Positions 1-6,282 of a stretch of 10,007 nucleotides of DNA are shown here, piece after piece. This DNA is from Oscillospiraceae bacterium. Lineage in GTDB: Bacteria; Bacillota; Clostridia; Oscillospirales; Oscillospiraceae. The notes below the pieces were generated by a model. That model saw nothing but the letters and a program-made list of their open reading frames with translations, ran no database searches and was not told the origin of the DNA. The translations under genes were made by a program, and so were the position numbers. How positions within the stretch are numbered: the stretch's first letter is position 1; every line of letters starts with the position of its first letter. The stretch covers positions 1 to 10,007 of the forward strand of contig JAITQY010000143.1 of assembly GCA_031288675.1 (NCBI GenBank), in the 5' to 3' direction.

Positions 1-247
1 CAACTATTATTGGCGCATGAACTTTCTTTTTAGTGACACATCTGAAGAAAAGATAAAATATAAGGTGAATTACAAAATCAATACAAACTATATAGAGATT
101 AGGTATTATTTCCCAATCAGTTCCTATTTCTCCATTATAACCATCAAAAACTAAAGCAATACTTCCTGAAACAAAAAAAAGGGGGATTTCTGCGAAAAAG
201 AAAACGAAAAAAATAATTATGTCAAGCAAATTCAGTTTTTTGCGCAT
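1..247 (-). CDS. Small hydrophobic membrane protein, C-terminus cut by window edge
   Basis: An open frame of 82 codons runs from an ATG (complement of 245-247) to the window edge without a stop. A strong GGAGG site (complement of 256-260) lies 8 bases upstream, which fixes the start. The protein begins MRKKLNLLDIIIFFVFFFAE, a short positively charged N-terminus followed by a very hydrophobic segment at about residues 7-29. A polar loop (about 30-52, DGYNGEIGTDW) and a second hydrophobic segment (about 53-69, ending LIFYLFFR) come next, then a basic stretch CVTKKK. This suggests at least two membrane spans with positive charges at the ends. I do not recognise the family. The gene is much richer in A and T than the other genes here, which could mean recent acquisition or simply a hydrophobic protein coded by T-rich codons. 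It lies downstream of the dacA-like gene but appears to have its own promoter. Confidence 0.72.
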   Translation of the reverse strand, partial: MRKKLNLLDIIIFFVFFFAEIPLFFVSGSIALVFDGYNGEIGTDWEIIPNLYIVCIDFVIHLIFYLFFRCVTKKKVHAPIIV

Positions 248-279
248 AAAATTAACCTCCATATAAATCTCATAAGAAA

Positions 280-324
280 ATTGAGAGGCTTAAAATCAAT
301 TCTGGGTACTTCAAACCTCTCAAT
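280..324 (-). terminator. Hairpin between dacA-like gene and membrane-protein gene (terminator or leader structure)
   Basis: On the minus strand a 9-base arm ATTGAGAGG (complement of 316-324) pairs perfectly with CCTCTCAAT (complement of 280-288) across a 27-base loop. A short T-rich run, TTTCTT, follows. It sits about 30 bases after the dacA-like stop codon, so it could end that transcript. The loop is long and the T-run is short for an intrinsic terminator. The outer arm also begins almost exactly at the predicted transcription start of the next gene, so it could equally be a 5' leader hairpin of that mRNA. Confidence 0.4.
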
Positions 325-329
325 ATACA

Positions 330-358
330 ATTATAACATCAACGCGTTAATCATTCAA
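330..358 (-). promoter_or_regulatory. Sigma-A type promoter for the partial membrane-protein gene
   Basis: On the minus strand TTGAAT (complement of 353-358) and a perfect TATAAT (complement of 330-335) are separated by 17 bases. The -35 element overlaps the TGA stop codon of the dacA-like gene (complement of 355-357). Transcription would start near 323, giving a leader of about 75 bases that contains the 280-324 hairpin and the GGAGG site of the gene at 1-247. Confidence 0.6.
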
Positions 359-1758
359 TCCTCTGCTTCCTCGTCATCGCGGTACACTATGCGCTCCGCG
401 CGCTTACGCGCCGCTTCGCGGCGGCGTCTGCGCTTCATAGATGAAACGCGCAGTGCGAGAACTCCCATAAGCGCCGCGAGTATAATCACTACTATCAGTA
501 CGACTTTAAGCCATGCCGCATTAAGGGATTGACCGGCACGGTTAAGGATATATGCTCCGCGGTCAAGCTTAATGCTTGTATTTGCGATAAGCGCAAACGG
601 ACCGTATGTTTTGCCGTTATAGAACAATGTTACTTCCCCGAATTTTTCTCCGCGCTCTATAGGCGCGTCCGCCGTGCCAGTCTCATCCCCGGGAAGTATA
701 AAAATTATCTGCTTTTCAAAAACCTTTTCAGGATCAATTTCATTCGGCAATATCAGTTTGAAGCCGGTTTCCGGACGCAGAATCAAAGTGTCCGAGCCTT
801 TCCCGAACCTTACATCAACAGACGCAAGCAAATCTGATGTTTTGATAATGTCTTTATACTGAAAGTTTTTGAAGAACCATTCAAACATCCGCTTAGTCTC
901 CGTGAAGCTCTGTACCTGAAAAACGCCGGGTTCGGTTTGGACGTCCACCGCGCCGAGAACCACTGAAACAACGCTCATACTGCTCTTATTCACACTTGAA
1001 ATCAAGCAGTGACCCGCCTCCGTGCTGCTTCCGGATTTGAGACCTATTGCGTCTTTATAGTAATACATCTGTGTTCCGGGACGGAGCAAATGGTTTGTCG
1101 TGCGTACAGAACGCTCCTCTGACATATTAGTTGCCGGAACGGTGTATTTCTCCAAATTTGCGATTTTAACAAGCGCCGGATATTTAAGCGATTCCGACGC
1201 GATAAGCGCAAGGTCGTATGCGCTGGAATACTGATTGCCGGACGGCAGCCCGTGCGTGTTAGTAAAGTTGGAATCCGTACAGCCAAGTTCTGCCGCGCGC
1301 TCGTTCATCAGCGTTACAAAATCGCTTACACTTCCGGAGATAAACTCAGCGACCGCGTTGCATGCGTCATTTGCTGAACCAACCATCATCAGATACAACA
1401 GATCCTCAAGCGTAAGTACTTCGCCGCTTTGCAGACCTGCCGTAGCGGCGTCACGTGATAAATCGAACTTTACATCGGACGAAACCGTAATTTTATCCGT
1501 CATCGAAACCTTATTGTTTGCAGCAGCTTCAACGGCAAGAAGGGCGGTGAACAGTTTGAGCGTTCCGGCTGGAGGAAGATGGGCGTGTTCGTTTTTGCTG
1601 TAAATCACCTGACCGCTTTTAGCGTCCATAAGAATTGCGGCGTTTGCATATACATCAAAAGGTTCTAAAGCTCTTGACTGCAAAGGGATCGCTGACAGCA
1701 AAATAGCCGCTGCGATTATAAAACATAAAAAAATTTTTTTGAAGTTGTTTTTTTTCAT
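355..1758 (-). CDS. DacA-like D-alanyl-D-alanine carboxypeptidase family protein, catalytic Ser replaced by Gly
   Basis: This is a peptidase S11 (low-molecular-weight penicillin-binding protein) family member of 467 residues. Active relatives remove the terminal D-Ala from peptidoglycan stem peptides outside the membrane. It has a signal peptide (about 1-30, ending QSRA), the S11 catalytic domain (about 33-275), a C-terminal beta domain (about 305-405), a membrane span (about 418-436) and a very basic then acidic tail. The C-terminal anchor and S11 layout match DacA. The SxN motif is present as SAN (128-130) and KTG appears as KSG (241-243). The SxxK motif, however, reads PPAGTLK, with Gly65 where the acylating serine should be and Lys68 retained. 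By family knowledge this should abolish carboxypeptidase activity, so it may be a pseudoenzyme with a binding or structural role. A weak AAGGA site lies about 15 bases before the ATG, and a good promoter lies upstream. No frameshift or truncation is seen. Confidence 0.9.
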   Translation of the reverse strand: MKKNNFKKIFLCFIIAAAILLSAIPLQSRALEPFDVYANAAILMDAKSGQVIYSKNEHAHLPPAGTLKLFTALLAVEAAANNKVSMTDKITVSSDVKFDLSRDAATAGLQSGEVLTLEDLLYLMMVGSANDACNAVAEFISGSVSDFVTLMNERAAELGCTDSNFTNTHGLPSGNQYSSAYDLALIASESLKYPALVKIANLEKYTVPATNMSEERSVRTTNHLLRPGTQMYYYKDAIGLKSGSSTEAGHCLISSVNKSSMSVVSVVLGAVDVQTEPGVFQVQSFTETKRMFEWFFKNFQYKDIIKTSDLLASVDVRFGKGSDTLILRPETGFKLILPNEIDPEKVFEKQIIFILPGDETGTADAPIERGEKFGEVTLFYNGKTYGPFALIANTSIKLDRGAYILNRAGQSLNAAWLKVVLIVVIILAALMGVLALRVSSMKRRRRREAARKRAERIVYRDDEEAED

Positions 1759-1765
1759 TTAGGCG

Positions 1766-1794
1766 TTGATTTTTCCTTGAATGTTTGTTATAAT
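1766..1794 (+). promoter_or_regulatory. Sigma-A type promoter for cysE
   Basis: TTGATT (1766-1771) and a perfect TATAAT (1789-1794) are separated by 17 bases. Transcription would start near 1801, giving a leader of about 90 bases before cysE. A second TATAAT (1802-1807) lies 19 bases after a TTGAAT (1777-1782) and is a poorer alternative. The promoter points away from the dacA-like gene. Confidence 0.6.
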
Positions 1795-1806
1795 AAACTA
1801 TTATAA
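1788..1806. repeat. AT-rich inverted repeat spanning both divergent -10 boxes
   Basis: TTATAATA and TATTATAA form a perfect inverted repeat around the 3-base centre AAC. Each arm contains the -10 box of one divergent promoter, so the symmetry may simply follow from two back-to-back TATAAT elements. The arms resemble PerR/Fur-type half-sites (TTATAAT and ATTATAA), but their spacing is 5 bases instead of the single base of the usual 7-1-7 box, so an operator role is only a guess. Confidence 0.4.
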
Positions 1807-1828
1807 TAGACATTGGAAACAATTGCAA
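1800..1828 (-). promoter_or_regulatory. Sigma-A type promoter for the dacA-like gene
   Basis: On the minus strand TTGCAA (complement of 1823-1828) and a perfect TATAAT (complement of 1800-1805) are separated by exactly 17 bases. Transcription would start near 1793, about 35 bases before the ATG at 1758. It is back-to-back with the cysE promoter, so the two polymerase sites nearly abut and could compete or be controlled together. Confidence 0.68.
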
Positions 1829-1889
1829 TAGCAAACTCAAAATTTTCGTCGAATCTCATTCGTCATTAAATTTTTCCGTAGGTGGAACT

Positions 1890-2435
1890 ATGTTGTTTTG
1901 GAAACTGCGTGAAACACTTGAAGCTTATAAGCGCAACGACCCGGCTGCCAGAAGCTCCCTGGAGATTTTTCTGCTGTATCCGGGCGTACACGCATGGCTG
2001 TATCATCGGTTAGCGCATTGGCTTTGGATACATAAGTGCAGGTTTCTTGGACGCGCGGTATCGCAATGGGCGCGCTTTTGGACTGGTATCGAAATACATC
2101 CGGGCGCTGTAATCGGACGCAGATTCGTTATTGACCACGGTATGGGGATCGTAATCGGTGAGACGGCGGAAGTCGGTGACGATGTGCTGATTTATCACCA
2201 AGTCACTCTTGGCGGAACCGGTAAGGACAAAGGTAAGCGTCACCCCACGATTGGCAATAATGTCGTAATTGGAGCCGGAGCTAAGGTCTTAGGACCGTTT
2301 ACCGTACACGACAATAGTAAAATCGCTGCCGGTGCGGTTGTCGTAAAAGAGGTTCATCAAGGCTCGACGGTAGTAGGGCAGGCTGCTAAGGCGGTTACGG
2401 TCAGCTCTGACAATATCGACGGCGCTGGGATATGA
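1890..2435 (+). CDS. cysE: Serine O-acetyltransferase
   Basis: CysE transfers an acetyl group from acetyl-CoA to L-serine, giving O-acetylserine, the carbon skeleton for cysteine synthesis in the cytoplasm. The first 60 residues form the alpha-helical N-terminal part ([18 protein letters not shown]). From about residue 64 the protein is a left-handed beta-helix of hexapeptide repeats: [38 protein letters not shown] and [21 protein letters not shown]. His83 in DHGMG and His118 in KRHP match the active-site histidines of the family, and Glu69 stands where the E. coli enzyme has Asp. At 181 residues it is the short Bacillus-type form, without the long N-terminal extension of the E. coli enzyme. 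The start is supported by AGGTGG (1880-1885). cysS follows after about 60 bases, and the pair is a familiar arrangement in Gram-positive bacteria. Confidence 0.96.
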   Translation: MLFWKLRETLEAYKRNDPAARSSLEIFLLYPGVHAWLYHRLAHWLWIHKCRFLGRAVSQWARFWTGIEIHPGAVIGRRFVIDHGMGIVIGETAEVGDDVLIYHQVTLGGTGKDKGKRHPTIGNNVVIGAGAKVLGPFTVHDNSKIAAGAVVVKEVHQGSTVVGQAAKAVTVSSDNIDGAGI

Positions 2436-2496
2436 TTTCGCTTTCTGCCACTGCAGAGGCTCCTAACACTATGAATTCAATATATCCGGAGGATTT

Positions 2497-3897
2497 ATGA
2501 AGCTATACAACACCATGACAAAACGCAAGGAGGAGTTCGTCCCCCTCGAACCCGGAGTTGTACGAATGTACGGCTGCGGTTCGACCGTATATAATTTTAT
2601 TCACATTGGAAATGCCAGGGCATCTGTCTTCTTTGACTCTTTGCGCAGGTACTTGGAGTTTTCCGGATGTACGGTGCTTTTCGCTCAAAACTTTACCGAC
2701 ATCGACGACAAAATAATCAAACGCGCTAACGAGGAGGGGATTTCATCCGCCGAGCTTGCGGAAAAATATATCGCCGAGTATCAAACCGACGCAGAAGGAT
2801 TAAACATAAGACCCGCGACTTTCCGCCCGCGCGCTACCGAAAGTATCGGCAATATTATCGAACTTATACAACTGCTTATCGAACGCGGACATGCGTATGA
2901 AGCCGGCGGTGACGTTTACTTTGATGTTCGCTCGTACCCTCCGTACGGTAAGCTCAGCGGTCAGCCTCTGGAAGATTTAGAGGACGGCGCGCGTGTCGAG
3001 GCGGGGGTTCAGAAGCGCAGTCCCGCCGATTTCGCGATGTGGAAAGCCGCTAAACCCGGCGAACCAAGCTGGAACTCTCCGTGGGGAAAAGGGAGGCCGG
3101 GTTGGCATATAGAATGCAGCGCGATGATTCGCGCCAAGCTCGGCAAAACCATTGACATTCACTGCGGCGGTGCCGATCTGATATTCCCTCATCATGAGAA
3201 TGAAATCGCGCAATCCGAAGCCGCTAACGGAGTACCGATGGCGCGCTATTGGGTGCATAACGGATTCATTACTGTTAATAACGAAAAAATGTCCAAAAGC
3301 GGAGGTAATTTCTTCATAGTGCGCGACGCCGCAAAGGAGTACGGCTATGAGGCTATCAAACTTTTTCTTCTGTCCGCTCATTACCGCAACCCGCTTAACT
3401 ACAGTGCGGAATCTTTGGAACAATCCAAAGCGGCGCTGCAAAGACTATATACGACCCTTGACAACCTTACCTTTATCTCGCAAAATAGCGACGCGGAAAC
3501 GCTTACGGCTTCCGAACTTACCGTGCTTAGCGGACTTGGGAAATACCGCGAAGCGTTTATCGCCGCTATGGACGAGGATCTAAATACTGCTGACGCTATC
3601 GCGGCGGTATTTGACCTTGCCAGAGCTCTTAACAGCGCCGCAGCCAATAACCCAAGCCGTGAATTTGCGGTTCAAGGCATATCTAAACTTCGCGAACTCA
3701 CTGACGTACTTGGGATTCTTTACGGTACCAGTGAACCTCAATCGCTTGATGCGGAAATTGAAGCCCTTATTGAACAGCGTCAAACTGCCCGCAAGGAGAA
3801 AAACTTTGCCGAAGCCGACCGCATTCGTGATGAACTCAAAGCACGCGGAATTGTGCTTGAGGACACACCGCAGGGCATAAAGTGGAAAAAAGCATAA
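2497..3897 (+). CDS. cysS: Cysteinyl-tRNA synthetase
   Basis: CysS is a class I aminoacyl-tRNA synthetase that activates cysteine with ATP and loads it on tRNA-Cys. At 466 residues it is full length (E. coli 461). The HIGH motif appears as HIGN (36-39) and the KMSKS loop is intact (264-268). The zinc ligands are in place: Cys27, Cys207 in WHIECSAM, and His232 and Glu236 in FPHHENEIAQSEA. FTDIDDKI (66-73) is also typical. The C-terminal third (about 300-466) is the helical DALR and tRNA-binding part, ending in the common pattern RDELKARGIVLEDTPQGIKWK. One oddity is that the usual YxCGPTVY near the N-terminus reads YGCGSTVY, with Ser29 for Pro. GGAGG (2488-2492) lies 4 bases before the ATG. It follows cysE and no T-box leader is present. 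Confidence 0.98.
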   Translation: MKLYNTMTKRKEEFVPLEPGVVRMYGCGSTVYNFIHIGNARASVFFDSLRRYLEFSGCTVLFAQNFTDIDDKIIKRANEEGISSAELAEKYIAEYQTDAEGLNIRPATFRPRATESIGNIIELIQLLIERGHAYEAGGDVYFDVRSYPPYGKLSGQPLEDLEDGARVEAGVQKRSPADFAMWKAAKPGEPSWNSPWGKGRPGWHIECSAMIRAKLGKTIDIHCGGADLIFPHHENEIAQSEAANGVPMARYWVHNGFITVNNEKMSKSGGNFFIVRDAAKEYGYEAIKLFLLSAHYRNPLNYSAESLEQSKAALQRLYTTLDNLTFISQNSDAETLTASELTVLSGLGKYREAFIAAMDEDLNTADAIAAVFDLARALNSAAANNPSREFAVQGISKLRELTDVLGILYGTSEPQSLDAEIEALIEQRQTARKEKNFAEADRIRDELKARGIVLEDTPQGIKWKKA

Positions 3898-3921
3898 AAG
3901 ACAGCAGCATAGGAGAGATAT

Positions 3922-4326
3922 ATGAAAACTATAGGTCAGCTTTACGATTTCTTCAAGGAAGATAAATTCGCGATGGGTATCGGAGCGGTAATTGAAGAAG
4001 TCGATGAAAACAGTGCGCTGATAAGCGTTAAACTCACGCCGGAGCATATGAATGGTCTCGGCGTCCCGCAGGGCGGACTTGTATATACAATTGCGGATTT
4101 CGCGTTTGCAGTAGCTTCCAATGCTCACGAAAACAGTCCGGACTATGTAACCTTGCAATCCTCAATGAACTTTATCCGAAGCTCGCGCGGAGAAAAACTT
4201 TTTGCCCGTGCTACCGCTGTTCACAAAGGCAGAACTGTTGCGGTATACAACGCAACGGTTTACGATGATCTTGGTAAAACCGTCGCGTCTGCGTCGTTTA
4301 CCGGGTTTGCTACTAAACAGGTATAA
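3922..4326 (+). CDS. PaaI-family hotdog-fold thioesterase
   Basis: This is a 134-residue single hotdog domain of the PaaI/YdiI type, a group that hydrolyses acyl-CoA thioesters, often aromatic or short-chain ones, in the cytoplasm. The core region is NGLGVPQGGLVYTIADFAF (about 44-62), matching the family pattern of Asn, Gly, a Gly-Gly pair starting the central helix and an Asp seven to eight residues on. The histidine of the common HGG motif is Gln here. Relatives with QGG are, as far as I recall, common in Clostridia and Bacteroidetes, so this need not mean loss of activity. The rest gives the expected strand pattern, with LQSSMNFIRS and AVHKGRTVAVYNATVYD. The start is set by AGGAG (3911-3915). 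It begins 24 bases after the cysS stop, so it is probably co-transcribed with it. The substrate cannot be told from sequence. Confidence 0.87.
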   Translation: MKTIGQLYDFFKEDKFAMGIGAVIEEVDENSALISVKLTPEHMNGLGVPQGGLVYTIADFAFAVASNAHENSPDYVTLQSSMNFIRSSRGEKLFARATAVHKGRTVAVYNATVYDDLGKTVASASFTGFATKQV

Positions 4327-4424
4327 TACTTTGCCGTTCAGGCAACGACCGTCAATCGCTGTAACCGCTTACTCCTTAAGCCCACAACTATTTATTAAAT
4401 ACAAAATATCAGGAGGACGCCGCA

Positions 4425-5054
4425 ATGAAAATTCTTGCAATCAACGGAGCCGCTAACAAAAACCGCAACACCGCCTCAATGCTGAAAGCCGCCTTTGACG
4501 GCGCGATGAGCGTTCCTGGCGCGGAGGGCGAAATCGTTAATCTTTACGATCTGAACTATCACGGTTGCATCGGCTGTCACATCTGTAAGCTGAAAGACGA
4601 AAAGTTCTTTGCCAGGTGTGCCGTCAGGGACGATTTAACTCCGGTTCTTGAAAAAGCGATTGATGCGGACGTGATTCTGCTCGGCAGCCCGATTTACTTC
4701 AGCAACATCACCGGCAATCTGCTGTCGTTCCTTGAACGGTTTTATTTTCCGGGGATGACATACAACAAAGCGCGTACTCCTACATATCCCAAACGGTGTA
4801 AGATGGGCTGGGTATTCACGATGAACGCGCCGGGGCAATTCTATGAGCAGTACTTCCAGTCGATAACCGGTACTTGCCGGCTCGTTGCGGATACGGTGGA
4901 GTATGTTACCGCGTGGCAGACTCAGCAGATGGACGACTACAGCAAATACCACGCGAGTATGTTTGATGTTGACGCGGTCAAGCAGCGTCACATTGAGCAA
5001 TTCCCCAAAGACTGTGAAGCCGCCTGTGAAATGGGTAAACGCCTTGCGTCTTAA
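4425..5054 (+). CDS. Flavodoxin-fold NAD(P)H-dependent FMN reductase with a four-cysteine motif
   Basis: This is a 209-residue protein of the NADPH-dependent FMN reductase / iron-sulfur flavoprotein superfamily. It opens with a first beta strand and phosphate-binding turn (MKILAINGAANKNRNTASML). It continues with a cysteine cluster CIGCHIC (48-54) plus Cys65, spaced C-x2-C-x2-C-x10-C, then the flavin-contact segment VILLGSPIYFSNITGNLLSF (about 83-102). In iron-sulfur flavoproteins a compact four-cysteine motif holds a 4Fe-4S cluster. Here the last gap is longer, so either a cluster or plain redox cysteines is possible. The likely role is electron transfer or reduction of small molecules using FMN. 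AGGAGG (4411-4416) lies 8 bases before the ATG. It is 98 bases after the thioesterase gene; no convincing promoter or terminator was seen in that gap, so co-transcription is possible but unproven. Confidence 0.85.
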   Translation: MKILAINGAANKNRNTASMLKAAFDGAMSVPGAEGEIVNLYDLNYHGCIGCHICKLKDEKFFARCAVRDDLTPVLEKAIDADVILLGSPIYFSNITGNLLSFLERFYFPGMTYNKARTPTYPKRCKMGWVFTMNAPGQFYEQYFQSITGTCRLVADTVEYVTAWQTQQMDDYSKYHASMFDVDAVKQRHIEQFPKDCEAACEMGKRLAS

Positions 5055-5140
5055 TTGCCGTTCCATGTACTTCGCGCGTAGGTCAGCAGGTTTTTCTGAT
5101 TTAATTTCTATATACTAAACTACTAAATAAGGAGAAAGTT

Positions 5141-5860
5141 ATGCCGCAGTTTGAACAATTGTCTCCGGTGGAGATTTGCCCGGGAGTATGGAATATGACG
5201 CCGGGAATGGCGAACAGCTATCTTGTCGTTGGCAGCGAACACGCGCTGCTTATCGACACCGGAGTTGGACGCGATGACTATTTGGAGCAAATCGCCAAAA
5301 TCACTGACAAAGACGTATCGCTTGCCGGTACCCATTTCCACGGCGACCATACCGGCAGCCACGACCTGTTTGACGTTTTTCATATCGGCGCGGCGGATAT
5401 TCCGCTCCTTGATGAGAAACTTCAAGCCAAAGCTAAATCTTATGAACAGGACGCCGGTATGGATGATTTTGATTTCGGCGGCGGTGAAACTGCGGAGTTC
5501 ATTCCGTTGCCGGGTCATACTCCCGGAAGTTACGGTGTACTTATCCGCGCGAGGAAACTTTTCTTCACCGGTGATATGATTTGCAACGGTACGATTTTTA
5601 TGATTGAGGGTCAATGCGATTTTAACGATTTCATCGCGTCTATGGACAAAATTTACAGTCTGCACGGGAATTACGATTATCTTGTGACCTGTCACGGAGA
5701 GCCTAATCTGCTTCCTGCCGAACACGCGCTAAGGCAAAAAGCGGTAGCTGAGAAATTCCTGCGCGGCGAGCTTCCGGAGCGGGACGGCAAACGCGGCGGC
5801 GCGCCGGTACCCGGCAAAATCTATGCCGACGATGAAGGGTTAGGCTTTTTCCGCCCGTAA
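5141..5860 (+). CDS. Metallo-beta-lactamase-fold hydrolase (glyoxalase II-like)
   Basis: This is a 239-residue cytoplasmic hydrolase of the metallo-beta-lactamase superfamily. All metal ligands expected for a two-metal site are visible: THFHGDHTG (His65, His67, Asp69, His70), His126 in LPGHTPGS, Asp145 in FTGDMI and His185 in TCHGEPN. The N-terminal part NSYLVVGSEHALLIDTG (25-41) is the usual strand pair. Members include hydroxyacylglutathione hydrolases, lactonases and many of unknown substrate. The GHTPGS segment fits the glyoxalase II-like branch, but the substrate cannot be assigned. The C-terminal tail (about 200-239) is rich in Gly, Arg and Pro and carries no ligand. There is no signal peptide. 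AAGGAG (5129-5134) sits 6 bases before the ATG. The 86-base gap before it holds a lone TATACT (5111-5116) without a good -35, so an independent promoter is uncertain. Confidence 0.9.
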   Translation: MPQFEQLSPVEICPGVWNMTPGMANSYLVVGSEHALLIDTGVGRDDYLEQIAKITDKDVSLAGTHFHGDHTGSHDLFDVFHIGAADIPLLDEKLQAKAKSYEQDAGMDDFDFGGGETAEFIPLPGHTPGSYGVLIRARKLFFTGDMICNGTIFMIEGQCDFNDFIASMDKIYSLHGNYDYLVTCHGEPNLLPAEHALRQKAVAEKFLRGELPERDGKRGGAPVPGKIYADDEGLGFFRP

Positions 5861-6035
5861 CCGCCGTGCTTCATTATTGCGGACTTGTCTCTTGGTATTA
5901 ACGTACACATAATTGCCCGCGCCTGCTTCCGCCGGAAATGTGTTACAGGAGAAAGCGACCCGTATCTCAGTCAGACAGCTCAATTAAAGCCAACGGCATT
6001 AACAAATAATTTACATTTAGCCGTGAAAAAAGTTC
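5861..6035. other. Intergenic stretch with no recognisable gene
   Basis: This is the first part of the 422-base gap between the metallo-hydrolase gene and the DivIVA-like gene. A 67-codon open frame here (5885-6088) lacks an ATG start and a placed ribosome site, runs through the promoter at 6036-6064 and has no protein-like character, so it is not called. A weak 4-base CCGC/GCGG inverted pair follows the hydrolase stop without a T-run, so no terminator is claimed. I see nothing else in it. Confidence 0.6.
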
Positions 6036-6064
6036 TTGACAAACCGAATTTTTTGTGCTACAAT
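6036..6064 (+). promoter_or_regulatory. Strong sigma-A promoter for the DivIVA-like/recN/tyrS/ruvC run
   Basis: A perfect TTGACA (6036-6041) is followed, after exactly 17 bases, by TACAAT (6059-6064). This is the best promoter in the window. Transcription would start near 6071, so the first gene at 6283 would have an unusually long leader of about 210 bases, made up mostly of the 7-base periodic sequence. No other convincing promoter is seen before ruvC. Confidence 0.82.
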
Positions 6065-6072
6065 ACGGACGT

Positions 6073-6268
6073 AATGATTGATGGCTAATAGTTAATGATG
6101 AATGCCTCTCGTCTCCCCGCCCTCATTTTCAATTTGCCATTTGCAATTCCATCGTCCTCCCGTCAGCTCTCGACTGCCGACTATAGACTAACGACTATCT
6201 CGCTTCTCTCGTCCCCTAACTCCTACTACCTACCGCCTATCTCCTGTCTTGCCTACTAACTATTGATT
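6073..6268 (+). repeat. Degenerate heptanucleotide (7-base periodic) repeat region
   Basis: The stretch divides into 28 successive 7-base units in a constant phase, with three styles. The first units are like AATGATT, AATAGTT, AATGATG. The middle units are like CTCATTT, TCAATTT, GCCATTT, GCAATTC. The later units are CGACTGC, CGACTAT, AGACTAA, CGACTAT, then pyrimidine-rich CCCCTAA, CTCCTAC, TACCTAC, CGCCTAT, CTCCTGT. Units are degenerate, so this is a decayed or loosely conserved tandem array. The plus strand is strongly pyrimidine-rich from 6105 on. It fills nearly the whole space between the 6036 promoter and the ribosome site of the DivIVA-like gene. It resembles the short tandem heptanucleotide repeats described between genes in cyanobacteria and other bacteria. 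Coding is unlikely. Confidence 0.6.
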
Positions 6269-6282
6269 CTGAGGATAATGAT

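Noticed and set aside
1801..1889. T-box or other riboswitch in the cysE leader
   Set aside because: The leader is only about 90 bases, with no T-box core, specifier loop or terminator hairpin visible. The 44-base gap before tyrS likewise leaves no room for a T-box.
3580..4158. Long minus-strand open frame opposite the end of cysS and the thioesterase gene
   Set aside because: It is antisense to two clear genes, has no recognisable motif, and crosses their junction; a shadow of codon bias.
4322..4327. TATAAT overlapping the thioesterase stop codon, as a promoter for the flavoprotein gene
   Set aside because: The nearest -35-like element (TTTACC at 4297-4302) is 19 bases away and poor, with no extended -10; too weak to call.
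4331..4345. TTGCC/GGCAA hairpin just after the thioesterase stop
   Set aside because: The stem is only 5 bases and no T-run follows, so it is not an intrinsic terminator.
5123..5725. 200-codon minus-strand open frame opposite the metallo-hydrolase gene
   Set aside because: The plus strand carries all metal ligands of a known family; the antisense frame shows no motif.
5885..6088. 67-codon open frame in the intergenic gap
   Set aside because: It has no ATG start, no placed ribosome site, low protein-like character, and it runs through the strong promoter at 6036-6064.
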